Shown: positions 53,427 through 62,524 of the stretch, in pieces
Position numbering within the stretch: the first letter of the stretch is position 1
How the letters are laid out: the number at the start of each line of letters is the position of its first letter
DNA from: Leptospira harrisiae
GTDB taxonomy: Bacteria; Spirochaetota; Leptospiria; Leptospirales; Leptospiraceae
Reading direction: 5' to 3'
NCBI RefSeq assembly: GCF_002811945.1
Contig: NZ_NPDX01000001.1
Span: 310,001 to 374,000, forward strand
DNA: 64,000 bases
Notes under the pieces: generated by a model
What the model was told of the DNA's origin: nothing
What the model saw: the letters and a program-made list of their open reading frames with translations, nothing else
Databases searched by the model: none
Made by a program: the position numbers and the translations under genes

Positions 53427-56400
53427 TTAGGTTCTTTTCTTTTTTTTACTTGGTTTTTTCTTTTTCTTTAGAGTATCATCATCCTCTTCATCTTCTTCCA
53501 AAGGTTCTTCACTGAGTTCGCTAACAAAGTCTAGGAAAGGAATGTGCTTTTTGTGACTCATTTCTTCAAGTTCCTTAGCATTCGGTTTTCTTTCGCCAAC
53601 CACAACTAAATAAAGAGAAGGAAGAATCGTCAATACGAGGCACATCGCTGAGAACAATCCCCCAACAATTACGGTTGCAAGTGGTCTCTGAACATCTGAT
53701 CCAACTCCTGTTCCAAGCGTTGCTGGGATTAAACCAAGTAGTGCAAGTAACATAGTCATTAACATTGGTCTAAGCTGGATTACTGCAGCTTTTTTTACCG
53801 CAGCTTTAGTCGTAATGTCTGGCTCTTCGATTAACAGGTGATTGGTTCTTGAAACAAACAATACACCAGCCATTGTGGCAATTCCAAAGAGGGAAATAAA
53901 TCCTACACCGCCAGAAACATTGAAGTAGTATCCTCTAAATAGTAATGCATAAATTCCTCCAAGTAGTGAAAGCGGAATACATGCAAGCGCAACATAAACA
54001 TACTTTAGGTTTCTATATAACATATAGAGGACACCAAAAATAATGAGAATTGTAATTGGGATGACTATCGCTAATTTTTTTCCGACTCGAGCTAAGTTTT
54101 CATACTGGCCTCCAAATCGAATTTCGTAACCATCGGGAAGTTTGATTTTTTTCTTCACACGTTTTTGGAGTTCAGAAACAAATCCTCCTTGGTCACGACC
54201 TCGGATGTTTGTCCGAACAGTTACGACACGACGACCTTCTTGTCTGAAGATCATAGTTGGTCCATCAATGACTTCTATATCTGCCAATTGTGATAATGGA
54301 ATCCTTTCTCCTTTCGGAGAAATAATAGGCATATTTTCAATCGCTTGTTTTGATGCGCGGTAATCTTTTGAAAATCGAACAACAATTCCAAATCGAGCAG
54401 GTGTTTTCGGCGGAATGTCAGATGGACCTTCGTATAAGGTGCTCACTTTTTGCATCCCGATAGCTGCTTCAATCATCTGTTGGATGTCGATGACATTAAT
54501 TCCAAACCGTGCGGCAGCTTCTCTGTTGATGTTGATTGTTAGCTGAGGACTTTCGGCTTCTTGTTCAATCCCAAACTCGCTAGCACCTTTCATTTCCTTG
54601 ATTTCTTCTAGGACTTCATTACCGATCCCACGCATAATTTTCAAATCGTTACCGGAAACAAAAACCGCAAGATCCGCAATGGTACCCATAATGGCTTCGG
54701 AAAGGTTATCCATAATCGGTTGAGAAAAACTTACCCTTGCACCAGGAAGTGTAGCTTCCAAATCATTTCTCATTCGTAAGAGTAACTCTTGTTTGGTGAT
54801 TTTTTCCTTCCATTGATTATAGTCTTTTAGGCCGATGAGAACCTCTAATCTATTTGGAGGAAGTGGATCTGTTCCATCATCATTTCTACCTAATTGAGAG
54901 ATGACCACGCTGATTTGTTCATTTTTGTAGATGGTTTGCCGAATTTTTGGCATAAACTTTCTGGCTTCCGGCAGGGAGATACCAACAGGAAAGAAAATCC
55001 TAATGTTAAATCCACCTTCATCCATTTCAGGGAGGAACTCTGTTCCAAGTGAGAACATACCAATTGCAAGGAAAACTGTCACAACACTGAATGTATATTT
55101 AACTGCTTTTCGTGATCTATTTACAATGAACTCAATGATTCGTTTATAACGAATTTCTATCCAATCATATACCGGGTTATGCCATTCAATGGGACCTGGA
55201 TTTTTTGATTCAAAATAAGTTTTGTAAATGATCGACATTAGCACAGGAATCACTGCCATCGCAAAAATCAATGCTCCAAGGATCGCAAATGAAATTGTAA
55301 AAGCCATAGGTTTGAACAAACGACCTTCGATCCTTTCAAATGAGAAAATCGGAAGATATGCTAAGATGATGATCAAAATCGAAAATAGAATTTCGGTTCC
55401 TACTTCCGATGCTGCATCTCTTGTGAATGCTAATATTCCATGTGATTTTTCTTCAGGAGTTGCATCTCTGTACCGCCTCATGATATTTTCAACCATGATC
55501 ACGGCACCATCCACAATGATACCAAAGTCAATGGCACCTAATGAAAGTAAACTGGCAGGAATTCCTGTCATATTCATTAGGAGAAAGGCAAATAACATCG
55601 CAAATGGAATCGTTGCCACAACCACTAATGATGCACGAACACTTCCAATGAAGAAAATCAAAACTAAACTGACTACAACAACACCTTCCACCAAAGTTTT
55701 ACCAATGGTACGAAGGGTATAATTTACTAAATCAGTTCTATCGTAGGTATTTCGAAGTTGAACACCTTTAGGTAGATAGTTTTCATTGATTTCTTTTACT
55801 TTTTCTCTAATCCTCTCACCCATTTCGTTTGGATCACCCCAACGGCGCATTGCTACCAAACCTTGAACAGATGAGTCTACGTCAATAAGACCCTCATCAT
55901 CGTTTTGAATGGTATAACCAAGAACGCCACTAGGAATGGGATGAGAAATTTCAACAGAACCTAAATCTCGGATAAAAACGGGAACACCATTTACGGTTTT
56001 AACCACAATGTTCTCAATATGTTTCGGATCTCGAATGGCACCTAAAGATCGAATGGGAAACCCTTGTTCTCCTTGTAGGAGTAAATTTCCGCCTGTATTT
56101 AAGTTGTTTTCTTGAATTGCCTTGATGACATCACCAATTGTTAATTTGTAACGAATTAACTTATCGGGTGAAGTGACCACGTGGTATTGTTTTGGTAGTC
56201 CACCAAATGTCACTACGTCGGCAATTCCAGGAATTTGTAACATCTTCGGCATTACAATCCAGTCTTGGATGGTTCGAAGTTCCATCGGCGTGTGGTTTTC
56301 TGAAGATTCTACAACATAACGATAAATTTCACCAACAGGAGAGCTCATTGGTCCAAGCGCTGGATGGACATCTTCAGGGATATCTGCATCGGCAACTCGT

Positions 56401-56735
56401 TCCATAAGTCGCATCCTTGCAAAATAATCATCTGTTCCATCTTCAAAGACAAATTGAAATACTACGAGTCCGTTAATGGTTCTGGACCTTCTTACTGCAA
56501 CCTTTGGAATTGCATTTAATACCCGTTCAATGGGGAGGGTGACACGTTCTTCGACCTCAACGGCGGCTTTACCTGGGAATTTTGCGATGAGCCTAACTTG
56601 AGTATCTGCAATATCCGAATACGCTTCTTTACGAATGTCAATCCATGCCCATAGCCCAAAGAGAACAGCAACTGCTGCTGCAATGAGCGTAGTTACTCGG
56701 TTTTTAAGTGCTTTTTCGATAAAATCTTTAATCAT
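53427..56735 (-). CDS. Heavy-metal RND efflux pump, CusA/CzcA type
   Basis: A 1102-residue inner-membrane proton-driven pump. I place the start at ATG 56735 ([13 protein letters not shown]), preceded by GAGGGA; the frame runs on to 56840, but that part belongs to the upstream gene. The proton-relay helix [15 protein letters not shown], with Asp residues in the HME-RND pattern, identifies heavy-metal rather than multidrug [23 protein letters not shown] and [10 protein letters not shown] are also typical. A final acidic then Lys-rich tail (DEEDDD, KKKKK) is unusual. The metal ion (Cu/Ag, Zn/Co/Cd or other) is not clear from sequence. Confidence 0.93.
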   Translation of the reverse strand: MIKDFIEKALKNRVTTLIAAAVAVLFGLWAWIDIRKEAYSDIADTQVRLIAKFPGKAAVEVEERVTLPIERVLNAIPKVAVRRSRTINGLVVFQFVFEDGTDDYFARMRLMERVADADIPEDVHPALGPMSSPVGEIYRYVVESSENHTPMELRTIQDWIVMPKMLQIPGIADVVTFGGLPKQYHVVTSPDKLIRYKLTIGDVIKAIQENNLNTGGNLLLQGEQGFPIRSLGAIRDPKHIENIVVKTVNGVPVFIRDLGSVEISHPIPSGVLGYTIQNDDEGLIDVDSSVQGLVAMRRWGDPNEMGERIREKVKEINENYLPKGVQLRNTYDRTDLVNYTLRTIGKTLVEGVVVVSLVLIFFIGSVRASLVVVATIPFAMLFAFLLMNMTGIPASLLSLGAIDFGIIVDGAVIMVENIMRRYRDATPEEKSHGILAFTRDAASEVGTEILFSILIIILAYLPIFSFERIEGRLFKPMAFTISFAILGALIFAMAVIPVLMSIIYKTYFESKNPGPIEWHNPVYDWIEIRYKRIIEFIVNRSRKAVKYTFSVVTVFLAIGMFSLGTEFLPEMDEGGFNIRIFFPVGISLPEARKFMPKIRQTIYKNEQISVVISQLGRNDDGTDPLPPNRLEVLIGLKDYNQWKEKITKQELLLRMRNDLEATLPGARVSFSQPIMDNLSEAIMGTIADLAVFVSGNDLKIMRGIGNEVLEEIKEMKGASEFGIEQEAESPQLTININREAAARFGINVIDIQQMIEAAIGMQKVSTLYEGPSDIPPKTPARFGIVVRFSKDYRASKQAIENMPIISPKGERIPLSQLADIEVIDGPTMIFRQEGRRVVTVRTNIRGRDQGGFVSELQKRVKKKIKLPDGYEIRFGGQYENLARVGKKLAIVIPITILIIFGVLYMLYRNLKYVYVALACIPLSLLGGIYALLFRGYYFNVSGGVGFISLFGIATMAGVLFVSRTNHLLIEEPDITTKAAVKKAAVIQLRPMLMTMLLALLGLIPATLGTGVGSDVQRPLATVIVGGLFSAMCLVLTILPSLYLVVVGERKPNAKELEEMSHKKHIPFLDFVSELSEEPLEEDEEDDDTLKKKKKPSKKKKRT

Positions 56736-57480
56736 GATATTCCCTCGTATTGAAGAGGTAACCCATTTGGAGTAATAATTGTGGGTTTTTATAGTCGCCT
56801 TGTCCAACTCCACCACCCACTTGTAAAAAGAAGTTTCCAAGTAGGAAGTCGTAAGTCATACCTATGTATCTTTGCGAAAGATGGACTCTTTGTCTTTCTC
56901 TGCTTTCATATTCTAAATAAGCTCCGACATTACTATCAATGGAGTTTACATAAGATCTGATGAGTAAGTCTTCTTGTGAAGGGTCTCTCCTGTTGTATCC
57001 AGGAATATTGAGTCCTGTTGGATAGGAAGATTGGCCTCCACGACCAACTTCTGGTGCAAAAGGATTCACTTCAAAATATCCACCCACAATCGAAATACTA
57101 TGAGCAATTACTGGAGTTTTCCAAAAGGTGTATCCTAAATCCACCTGACCACCATACCAATGAGGACCCCACGCACCGCCTGACCCTCGTACAACGACAT
57201 CTTTAAAGTAATAACCTAAGTTAAAGTTGATACTTGCTGGTGATCCAATGGAAGCACCATAAACCCAAAAATTAGTTGCTTTCGGGAGTCTTTTGGCATC
57301 CAAACTATCAGCTTTTAATTTTTCATCTTCACCAAATGCCGACTGATCCGACTTAGTTGGTGTCCATTCTGGTTTGATTTCATTGCCTTCCTTATCCTTC
57401 GGGTAAGGAGAAGAAGGTTCTGCCAATAAAGCAGATCCGAATAGTGTTATGGTAATCAGTAAAAGGCTGAGTTTTTTCAT
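56728..57480 (-). CDS. Outer-membrane barrel-like protein inside the efflux operon
   Basis: A 250-residue protein with a signal peptide ([19 protein letters not shown]) and strands rich in Gly and aromatics ([41 protein letters not shown]). It ends [17 protein letters not shown] choose ATG 57480, one base after the adaptor gene stop. Its end overlaps the RND start by 8 bases. Placement between the adaptor and pump genes suggests a partner in metal handling; I know no standard fourth component of this shape. Confidence 0.75.
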   Translation of the reverse strand: MKKLSLLLITITLFGSALLAEPSSPYPKDKEGNEIKPEWTPTKSDQSAFGEDEKLKADSLDAKRLPKATNFWVYGASIGSPASINFNLGYYFKDVVVRGSGGAWGPHWYGGQVDLGYTFWKTPVIAHSISIVGGYFEVNPFAPEVGRGGQSSYPTGLNIPGYNRRDPSQEDLLIRSYVNSIDSNVGAYLEYESRERQRVHLSQRYIGMTYDFLLGNFFLQVGGGVGQGDYKNPQLLLQMGYLFNTREYHD

Positions 57481-57481
57481 A

Positions 57482-58489
57482 TTAAAAACCAAAACTTAAA
57501 CCTTTTAAAAGAATGGAACCTTGGATTGCTACCTTCTCACCAGGAGCCAATCCTTCAATGATATTGACTCTTTCTTTTGTAGAGATACCTAATACAACTT
57601 CTCTTCTTTTGAAAGTTAATGGTTTCTCTTCGACAAAAACATAATTTTTTCCTTCGACAGTGACAATTGCTGTGTAAGGTAAAACCACACTATCTCCACC
57701 TGTTTGTTCAGGGAATTTTACAACTCCAAACATACCTGGTTTCAATCTGTATTTATCGTTCACAACAATGATTCTCATCTTAGCTGTTCTTGTGAGAGGG
57801 TCAACGTTATCACCGATTGCTTCCGCAGTTCCCACAAACTCTTCATCAGGAAAAGAGGCAAATACTACTTTTACTTTTTTACCTTTGCGTAACGTGGAAA
57901 TTTGTGATTCAGGAACATCGGTAATGATCCATGCTTTTAAACTTCCTGCCGTACTTAATTCACTTGGGTTTAATCCTTGTGCTCTGAGTTTCCCTTCGAA
58001 TTCGGCAAGTTCTGCTGCATCGTTCCCAGAATCCGTTTCCGATTCTACTAAATCTTTTTCAGTTGCCACTCGGTGGACAAACATATCTTTGATCCGGCTT
58101 AAGTTCTTATTGGATCTATGGAGTTTGTTTTTAGCATGAATATATCCAACATAAAGATCGTTTAACTCCGCTGATTCGAAGAGAATGATTCGAGCACCAT
58201 TACTAACCGATGGTGAAGTGGAAGCAATGAGTCTTGCCGGTGCTTCCAAACTTACAAATTCTCCACCGCCACCAATTGCTGTTGATTTTACAATTTCTAG
58301 GCCTGGGCTATTTGGTTTGAATTCAATTCGTAATCCACCATCAAAAACTTCAGCTTTCTCTGGATGTTTGTGAACTGGTTTTGCAGGTTTGGAAAAAATC
58401 ATAAATAGAACAGCGATGACTACAAGAGCCACTCCTGAAATTAGGAGGATTTTTGCCTTTTGGTTTAAAGATTTTAAGGTAATTAACAT
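57482..58489 (-). CDS. Efflux RND periplasmic adaptor subunit (CusB type)
   Basis: A 335-residue membrane-fusion protein linking the RND pump to the outer-membrane channel. One N-terminal membrane anchor ([17 protein letters not shown]), a helical hairpin at about 125-185, a beta-barrel ([53 protein letters not shown]) and a membrane-proximal domain. Start ATG 58489 is one base after the TolC-family stop and preceded by AGGA. Missing are the extra N-terminal His/Met-rich metal-binding segments that some CusB proteins have. Confidence 0.92.
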   Translation of the reverse strand: MLITLKSLNQKAKILLISGVALVVIAVLFMIFSKPAKPVHKHPEKAEVFDGGLRIEFKPNSPGLEIVKSTAIGGGGEFVSLEAPARLIASTSPSVSNGARIILFESAELNDLYVGYIHAKNKLHRSNKNLSRIKDMFVHRVATEKDLVESETDSGNDAAELAEFEGKLRAQGLNPSELSTAGSLKAWIITDVPESQISTLRKGKKVKVVFASFPDEEFVGTAEAIGDNVDPLTRTAKMRIIVVNDKYRLKPGMFGVVKFPEQTGGDSVVLPYTAIVTVEGKNYVFVEEKPLTFKRREVVLGISTKERVNIIEGLAPGEKVAIQGSILLKGLSFGF

Positions 58490-58490
58490 T

Positions 58491-59912
58491 TTATTCCTCA
58501 GTTTTAGGATTGGTTTGATTTTCAGATTTGGGGATAAAGATACCTTTACCCACAGCATAGTTTACATTTTCGATAGCTTCCATTCGATCCGTTTGGAGTT
58601 TTAACATTTCAACAATGCTCGATCGATAAGTTTCAAAGAAGTCAGCGAACTCTAAAATGGTTATGTATTTTTTTTCATAACTCATAATCATATCTAAAGA
58701 TAAACTTCCGTAATCTTTGATATAAGCATTACTAAATCGTTTATAAAGAGCATCTTTAATCCGTGCAGATTGGTATGCAACGGCCACTTCATTTTCTACT
58801 TCGAGAATATTGTTCTTTAACTCTTGTTTGCGGACAAGTATGGCTTTTTCTGCTGCTTGTATATTCCCTTGGTTTCTATCGAAAAGGGGAACACTAAGTT
58901 GTGCTGTGACTCCCCAATAGTTTTGAAATGCAGTACCACCTCGGTTATAAACAGGACCAAAAGACAAATCGGGAATCGCATTGGCATATTGAAGTTCTAA
59001 GTTCGCTTCTTCAAATCGTAAGGTTTGTAATGCTTTTTTTAAGTCGGGTCGGTTTTCACGAGCGATTTCAACTAAATCTTCCAAACGTGCTTGGTTGGGA
59101 ACAATGGCATCTAAATGTGATTCATTGACCGTGGGATTAAACTCTATGCGAGCATCACGATACAAATCATCGTTCAAAAGAATTTTTAGATCGGCTTCTT
59201 TTTCATAAACTTTGATCGCTAAGTCTTCTCTTTCTTTTTTTAAGAAGAACAATAGTGCCTTCAAACGTAAGTGTTCCGCTTGAAGAAGAGCTCGTCTTTT
59301 GTAAGCAAGTTCAGATGAATCTACAGTTTTTTCAATTGAAGCAATACTTTGGTCATAAAACACTACTGCTTTTTTATAAAAGTATATTGTGTAAAAAGTT
59401 CTTCTTAGTTTCGTTATGACAGCACGAGCTAAATCATAAAACTCTTGTTCAGAAATCTTTGCGTTAAGTTCTGCAACTTTCACACGTTTATCAATTTTTC
59501 CACCAAGTAGAAATACTTGTTGGATTTGGATTACCGATTGTCCTGACCTAGTTGTATCAAAGTATCTTTGGGTTGGTTCTGCAAAAATACTCTGATCAAT
59601 GGCGATGTTTGGGTTTGCATAGAGTCCTGCTTGTAAGATCCCTGCTTTTTTTACATCGATTTGGAAACGAGATGCAATGAGTAGAAGGTTATTCTTCCAC
59701 AAAAGTGTCTCTGCAGACTCTAAATCAATTTCACGATTTAACCTTTGGTCATCAGGATACAAACTAGATCCTAGCGATGACCTTGGATTTTCATCTGAAA
59801 GTTGTCTTTTCAGGGCTTCACTTGCTTGTGCTAGCTTAGTTTCTTCTCCCCATAAGTGGGAGGTAGAAAACACAAGGAAGAGGTAGATACCGATTCTTTT
59901 GTAAAAACTCAT
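58491..59912 (-). CDS. TolC-family outer-membrane channel
   Basis: A 473-residue outer-membrane efflux protein, with a signal peptide ([18 protein letters not shown]) and the two repeats of the OEP fold (about 65-250 and 270-450), each with long coiled helices ([43 protein letters not shown]). GLU/ASN-rich [16 protein letters not shown] is the repeat turn region. It is the first pump gene of the unit and is preceded by a small exported protein gene with a 98-base gap. Confidence 0.93.
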   Translation of the reverse strand: MSFYKRIGIYLFLVFSTSHLWGEETKLAQASEALKRQLSDENPRSSLGSSLYPDDQRLNREIDLESAETLLWKNNLLLIASRFQIDVKKAGILQAGLYANPNIAIDQSIFAEPTQRYFDTTRSGQSVIQIQQVFLLGGKIDKRVKVAELNAKISEQEFYDLARAVITKLRRTFYTIYFYKKAVVFYDQSIASIEKTVDSSELAYKRRALLQAEHLRLKALLFFLKKEREDLAIKVYEKEADLKILLNDDLYRDARIEFNPTVNESHLDAIVPNQARLEDLVEIARENRPDLKKALQTLRFEEANLELQYANAIPDLSFGPVYNRGGTAFQNYWGVTAQLSVPLFDRNQGNIQAAEKAILVRKQELKNNILEVENEVAVAYQSARIKDALYKRFSNAYIKDYGSLSLDMIMSYEKKYITILEFADFFETYRSSIVEMLKLQTDRMEAIENVNYAVGKGIFIPKSENQTNPKTEE

Positions 59913-60010
59913 AAGTTACCAAACATAAAAAAATTGAGAAAAAAAACATAGGTACACCAAGATCCTGTAAACATAGGTATACTTCTGGATTCAGCGAATG
60001 CCGAAGTGAA

Positions 60011-60388
60011 TTAACTAAAAGAAATCGGTGGAGGAATATTTAAGAGAAGTGAAGAAAGTAAACCAGGAACATAGGTTCCATTTGAAATTAAATCAACAAA
60101 AGAAAATAAAAGTGATTCTGATAAAACATCAGATCGACTTTCACTAAAAAAATCTAAAAAGTCAGCTCTTGACCGGCTGAGTGTCGCTGAATCATCTATT
60201 GCAGAAATTCGAGGATCATCAATGGCCGTGTCTTCTGGAGTTTCGAGAGAGGAAGAATAAGACTTTTTAATCTGGTGGAGATTTGCTTCCAGATATTGGG
60301 AAACTGTATCTGAAGTAGCATCCCACGGAAAACCAATGGTTACCGTTAAGAAAAATGCGATCAGTTTGGCAGAACAGTTTGCCTTCAT
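60011..60388 (-). CDS. Small exported protein with C-terminal LLxSxxLxxPPP, paralogue A
   Basis: A 125-residue protein (128 if GTG 60397 is used). A signal peptide (LIAFFLTVTIGFPWDATS) is followed by a Ser/Asp-rich segment. The last 50 residues (from ADFLDFFSES to NIPPPISFS) align with the end of the protein at 60652, including GLLxSxxLxxPPP. I see no His or Met cluster for metal binding. It lies just upstream of the TolC-type gene on the same strand, so it may be a small accessory protein of the efflux system, as CzcI-like proteins are elsewhere, although the sequence is unlike CzcI. Confidence 0.75.
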   Translation of the reverse strand: MKANCSAKLIAFFLTVTIGFPWDATSDTVSQYLEANLHQIKKSYSSSLETPEDTAIDDPRISAIDDSATLSRSRADFLDFFSESRSDVLSESLLFSFVDLISNGTYVPGLLSSLLLNIPPPISFS

Positions 60389-60466
60389 AATGTCCACTCA
60401 TTCATTTTGATTCATGTGCTCAATTCTAAAACAATTCTAGTGTTTGATTCAAATCTCATATATTGT

Positions 60467-60483
60467 TCAATTTGTTGAATTGA
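60467..60483. promoter_or_regulatory. Inverted repeat, candidate operator
   Basis: TCAATT-TGTTG-AATTGA, a perfect 6+5+6 inverted repeat about 80 bases upstream of the small exported gene that precedes the efflux genes. Suits a dimeric regulator, but there is no regulator gene nearby to match it with. Confidence 0.4.
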
Positions 60484-60508
60484 TAAGATATCGGACGAAG
60501 GAGTTTTC

Positions 60509-60549
60509 AAAAAAAAGACTGCCCAGAGTCAGGAATCCCCGGAACAGTC
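60509..60549 (-). terminator. Possible second terminator for paralogue B
   Basis: GACTG (60517-60521) and CAGTC (60545-60549) pair across an imperfect inner stem, and on the - strand the hairpin is followed by eight T bases. Weaker than the hairpin at 60608 but with a better T run. Confidence 0.5.
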
Positions 60550-60597
60550 ACAAGAGTCTTTGGCAAATGAGAAACAAATCATAGGAAATGTTGAGAA

Positions 60598-60631
60598 TAT
60601 AAAAACATCCTGTGTCCCTTACGGGACACAG
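60598..60631 (-). terminator. Rho-independent terminator for paralogue B
   Basis: CCTGTGTCCC (60608-60617) pairs perfectly with GGGACACAGG (60622-60631), with loop TTAC. On the - strand it is followed by ATGTTTTTAT. It separates the gene at 60652 from the efflux genes that follow it. Confidence 0.88.
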
Positions 60632-60651
60632 GTTTAAGCGGTAGAGAGGAG

Positions 60652-60993
60652 TTAAACGGGTGGAGGTAGACTCAGGTAACGGGATGCAAGAAGCCCTGAA
60701 ATAAAAGACGTATGGAGTTTGTCGTTATGTGTTAGCAAAAGGGTCGTAAGTAAAGTCTGACCTTTGCCACTCCATGTGAGTACATCTTCTAAATCTTTCG
60801 TACCTGAAGTTTCTTCTGAGGAGGACTGGCTGATCGAAATGGCAAGAGCACCTGATAGATGGCTCTTTCCACTGACTCGGCTGGATTTGGCTCCGCGAGT
60901 TCGAACAAGAACATTCTCTTCGGAAAGAAAAGCGCTGCCCAGGGATATTGTGAGTAGGGAAATCCCAAATATTTTTATCACATTCCTGAACAT
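60652..60993 (-). CDS. Small exported protein with C-terminal LLxSxxLxxPPP, paralogue B
   Basis: A 113-residue protein with a signal peptide (IFGISLLTISLGSAFLSEE), a Ser/Thr-rich middle and a C-terminal part (from KDLEDVLTW to YLSLPPPV) that aligns with the end of the 60011 gene product, sharing the LLttLLL, GLLAS and LPPP run. The function is unknown. It has its own strong terminator, so it is expressed apart from the efflux genes, but the same strand and kinship link the two. Confidence 0.75.
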   Translation of the reverse strand: MFRNVIKIFGISLLTISLGSAFLSEENVLVRTRGAKSSRVSGKSHLSGALAISISQSSSEETSGTKDLEDVLTWSGKGQTLLTTLLLTHNDKLHTSFISGLLASRYLSLPPPV

Positions 60994-61101
60994 AATTACA
61001 GTATAGACTGAATCTGATGGAAATCTAGCATTTTTTTAGGACTTGCCTACAAAACAGGCAGAACGACCAGAAATATCTGTTCAGACTGCCTCTGCCTGGA
61101 T

Positions 61102-62514
61102 TTAGAGCACTTTGCCGGGATTTAATATTCCTTTGGGGTCAAACGCCAACTTGATCGCTCTCATGGTATTGATTTCAGATTCGGACCTGGAAAAGTTCAA
61201 ATAATCCTTTTTTAAAAGTCCAATCCCATGTTCCGCCGAAATAGATCCTTTGAATTTTTGAATGAGAGTGAACATTTCCGGATCCACTTGTTTGCACTGG
61301 GCAAAAAACTCGGCATCCGAAAGGTCTTTTGGTTTCACAATGTTTAGGTGGAGGTTTCCATCCCCAATATGTCCAAAAAGTGCAATGTGAAATCCTTGGT
61401 ATTTTTTGGTTAAGAGGGATGTCATTTCATCTAAGAAAGCTTCCATATTACGAAGTGGAAGTGAGATGTCATTTTTATGTACCGTATATGCAAGTGACAA
61501 AGATTCAGAAATCCCTTCTCTGTATTTCCAAAATGTTTCGTTTTGTCGTGAGTTCTGCGCAATGCTTCCATCAGTGACGAATTCTTTTTCTGTTATGGAT
61601 TCTAAAATGGAATAAAGTTTTTCTTCGTCTGATTCGCCACTAACTTCGAATTCCATTAACACGTAATACTTGCTAGGCGCTTGGAAAGGATCAGGTACTC
61701 CTAAATGTTCTTTCACTTTGTCCAAACAATAATCAGTTAAAAACTCAAAAGCAAGAAGTGGTAAATCAAAGTTATGTGTTTCTCGAAAGATTTCTAAAAT
61801 GTTTTTGTATTCGGGAACAGCAAGGAAAATGACACGAATGTCTTTTGGCGGTTTTGTGAGTTTGACCACGGCTTCCGTGATGATACCGAGTGTGCCTTCA
61901 GAACCAATAAACAAATGTTTGAGGTCGTAACCTGTATTATTTTTTAGAATTTCACCATTGAATTTGTAAGTTTCACCTTTTCCATTCACAACAGTCAGGC
62001 CAAGAACCCAGTCTCGAATCAAACCATAGTGTACCACACGCACTCCACCGGCATTGGTCGCAATGTTTCCACCAATATGACTAGATCCAGTGGCAGCAAA
62101 ATCCACTGGAAAATAAAATCCACGTTCTTCTGCTTCTTTGTGGAGATTCTTTGTGATCATTCCGGCTTGTACGTGTAAGGTGCCAAGAAAGGGGTCAAAG
62201 TCAACCACTTTGTCCATTTTGGATAATGAGATAACTATTTCTCCATTTTTGGCAACAGCTCCACCAGCATAACCGGTTCGTCCCCCAGATGGTACGACTG
62301 CAATATCGTTTTTGTAAGCATAAGAAACAATCGCAGCAACATCTTCCGTACTTTCTGGAAATACTAATACTTGGTAATTTGGTGGATAAACTTTAGTTCT
62401 ATCAGTTCCATAAGAATTGAACAAAGCTTCATCCATGGTTCCGTCATTTTTTTGTATTACCTTTTTGTCACCAATGAGTTGGCTTAAGTCATTTTTTGTT
62501 TTTGAAAAATCCAT
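61102..62514 (-). CDS. GlcD-type FAD-linked oxidase (D-lactate/glycolate/2-hydroxy acid dehydrogenase)
   Basis: A 470-residue FAD_binding_4 plus FAD-oxidase C enzyme. VVPSGGRTGYAGGAVA, DFAATGSSHIGGNIATNAGG and GSEGTLGIITEAV are the FAD-binding elements, and FGHIGDGNLHLNI with SAEHGIGLLKK, near the C-terminus, is the family catalytic region. The preferred substrate could be D-lactate, D-2-hydroxyglutarate or glycolate. It begins 10 bases after ppk1 on the same strand, so the two may be co-transcribed. Confidence 0.92.
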   Translation of the reverse strand: MDFSKTKNDLSQLIGDKKVIQKNDGTMDEALFNSYGTDRTKVYPPNYQVLVFPESTEDVAAIVSYAYKNDIAVVPSGGRTGYAGGAVAKNGEIVISLSKMDKVVDFDPFLGTLHVQAGMITKNLHKEAEERGFYFPVDFAATGSSHIGGNIATNAGGVRVVHYGLIRDWVLGLTVVNGKGETYKFNGEILKNNTGYDLKHLFIGSEGTLGIITEAVVKLTKPPKDIRVIFLAVPEYKNILEIFRETHNFDLPLLAFEFLTDYCLDKVKEHLGVPDPFQAPSKYYVLMEFEVSGESDEEKLYSILESITEKEFVTDGSIAQNSRQNETFWKYREGISESLSLAYTVHKNDISLPLRNMEAFLDEMTSLLTKKYQGFHIALFGHIGDGNLHLNIVKPKDLSDAEFFAQCKQVDPEMFTLIQKFKGSISAEHGIGLLKKDYLNFSRSESEINTMRAIKLAFDPKGILNPGKVL

Positions 62515-62524
62515 TCTTTATCCT

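Noticed and set aside
56736..56840. N-terminal extension of the RND pump to 56840
   Set aside because: Overlaps the barrel-like gene and is not seen in RND pumps; GAGGGA precedes ATG 56735.
60398..60651. Small RNA gene between the two paralogue genes
   Set aside because: The hairpins fit terminators for the - strand gene at 60652; no independent promoter is evident.
61030..61101. Terminator after the FAD oxidase (TGCCT/AGGCA hairpin)
   Set aside because: The 5-bp stem is not followed by a T run on the - strand, so support is too weak.
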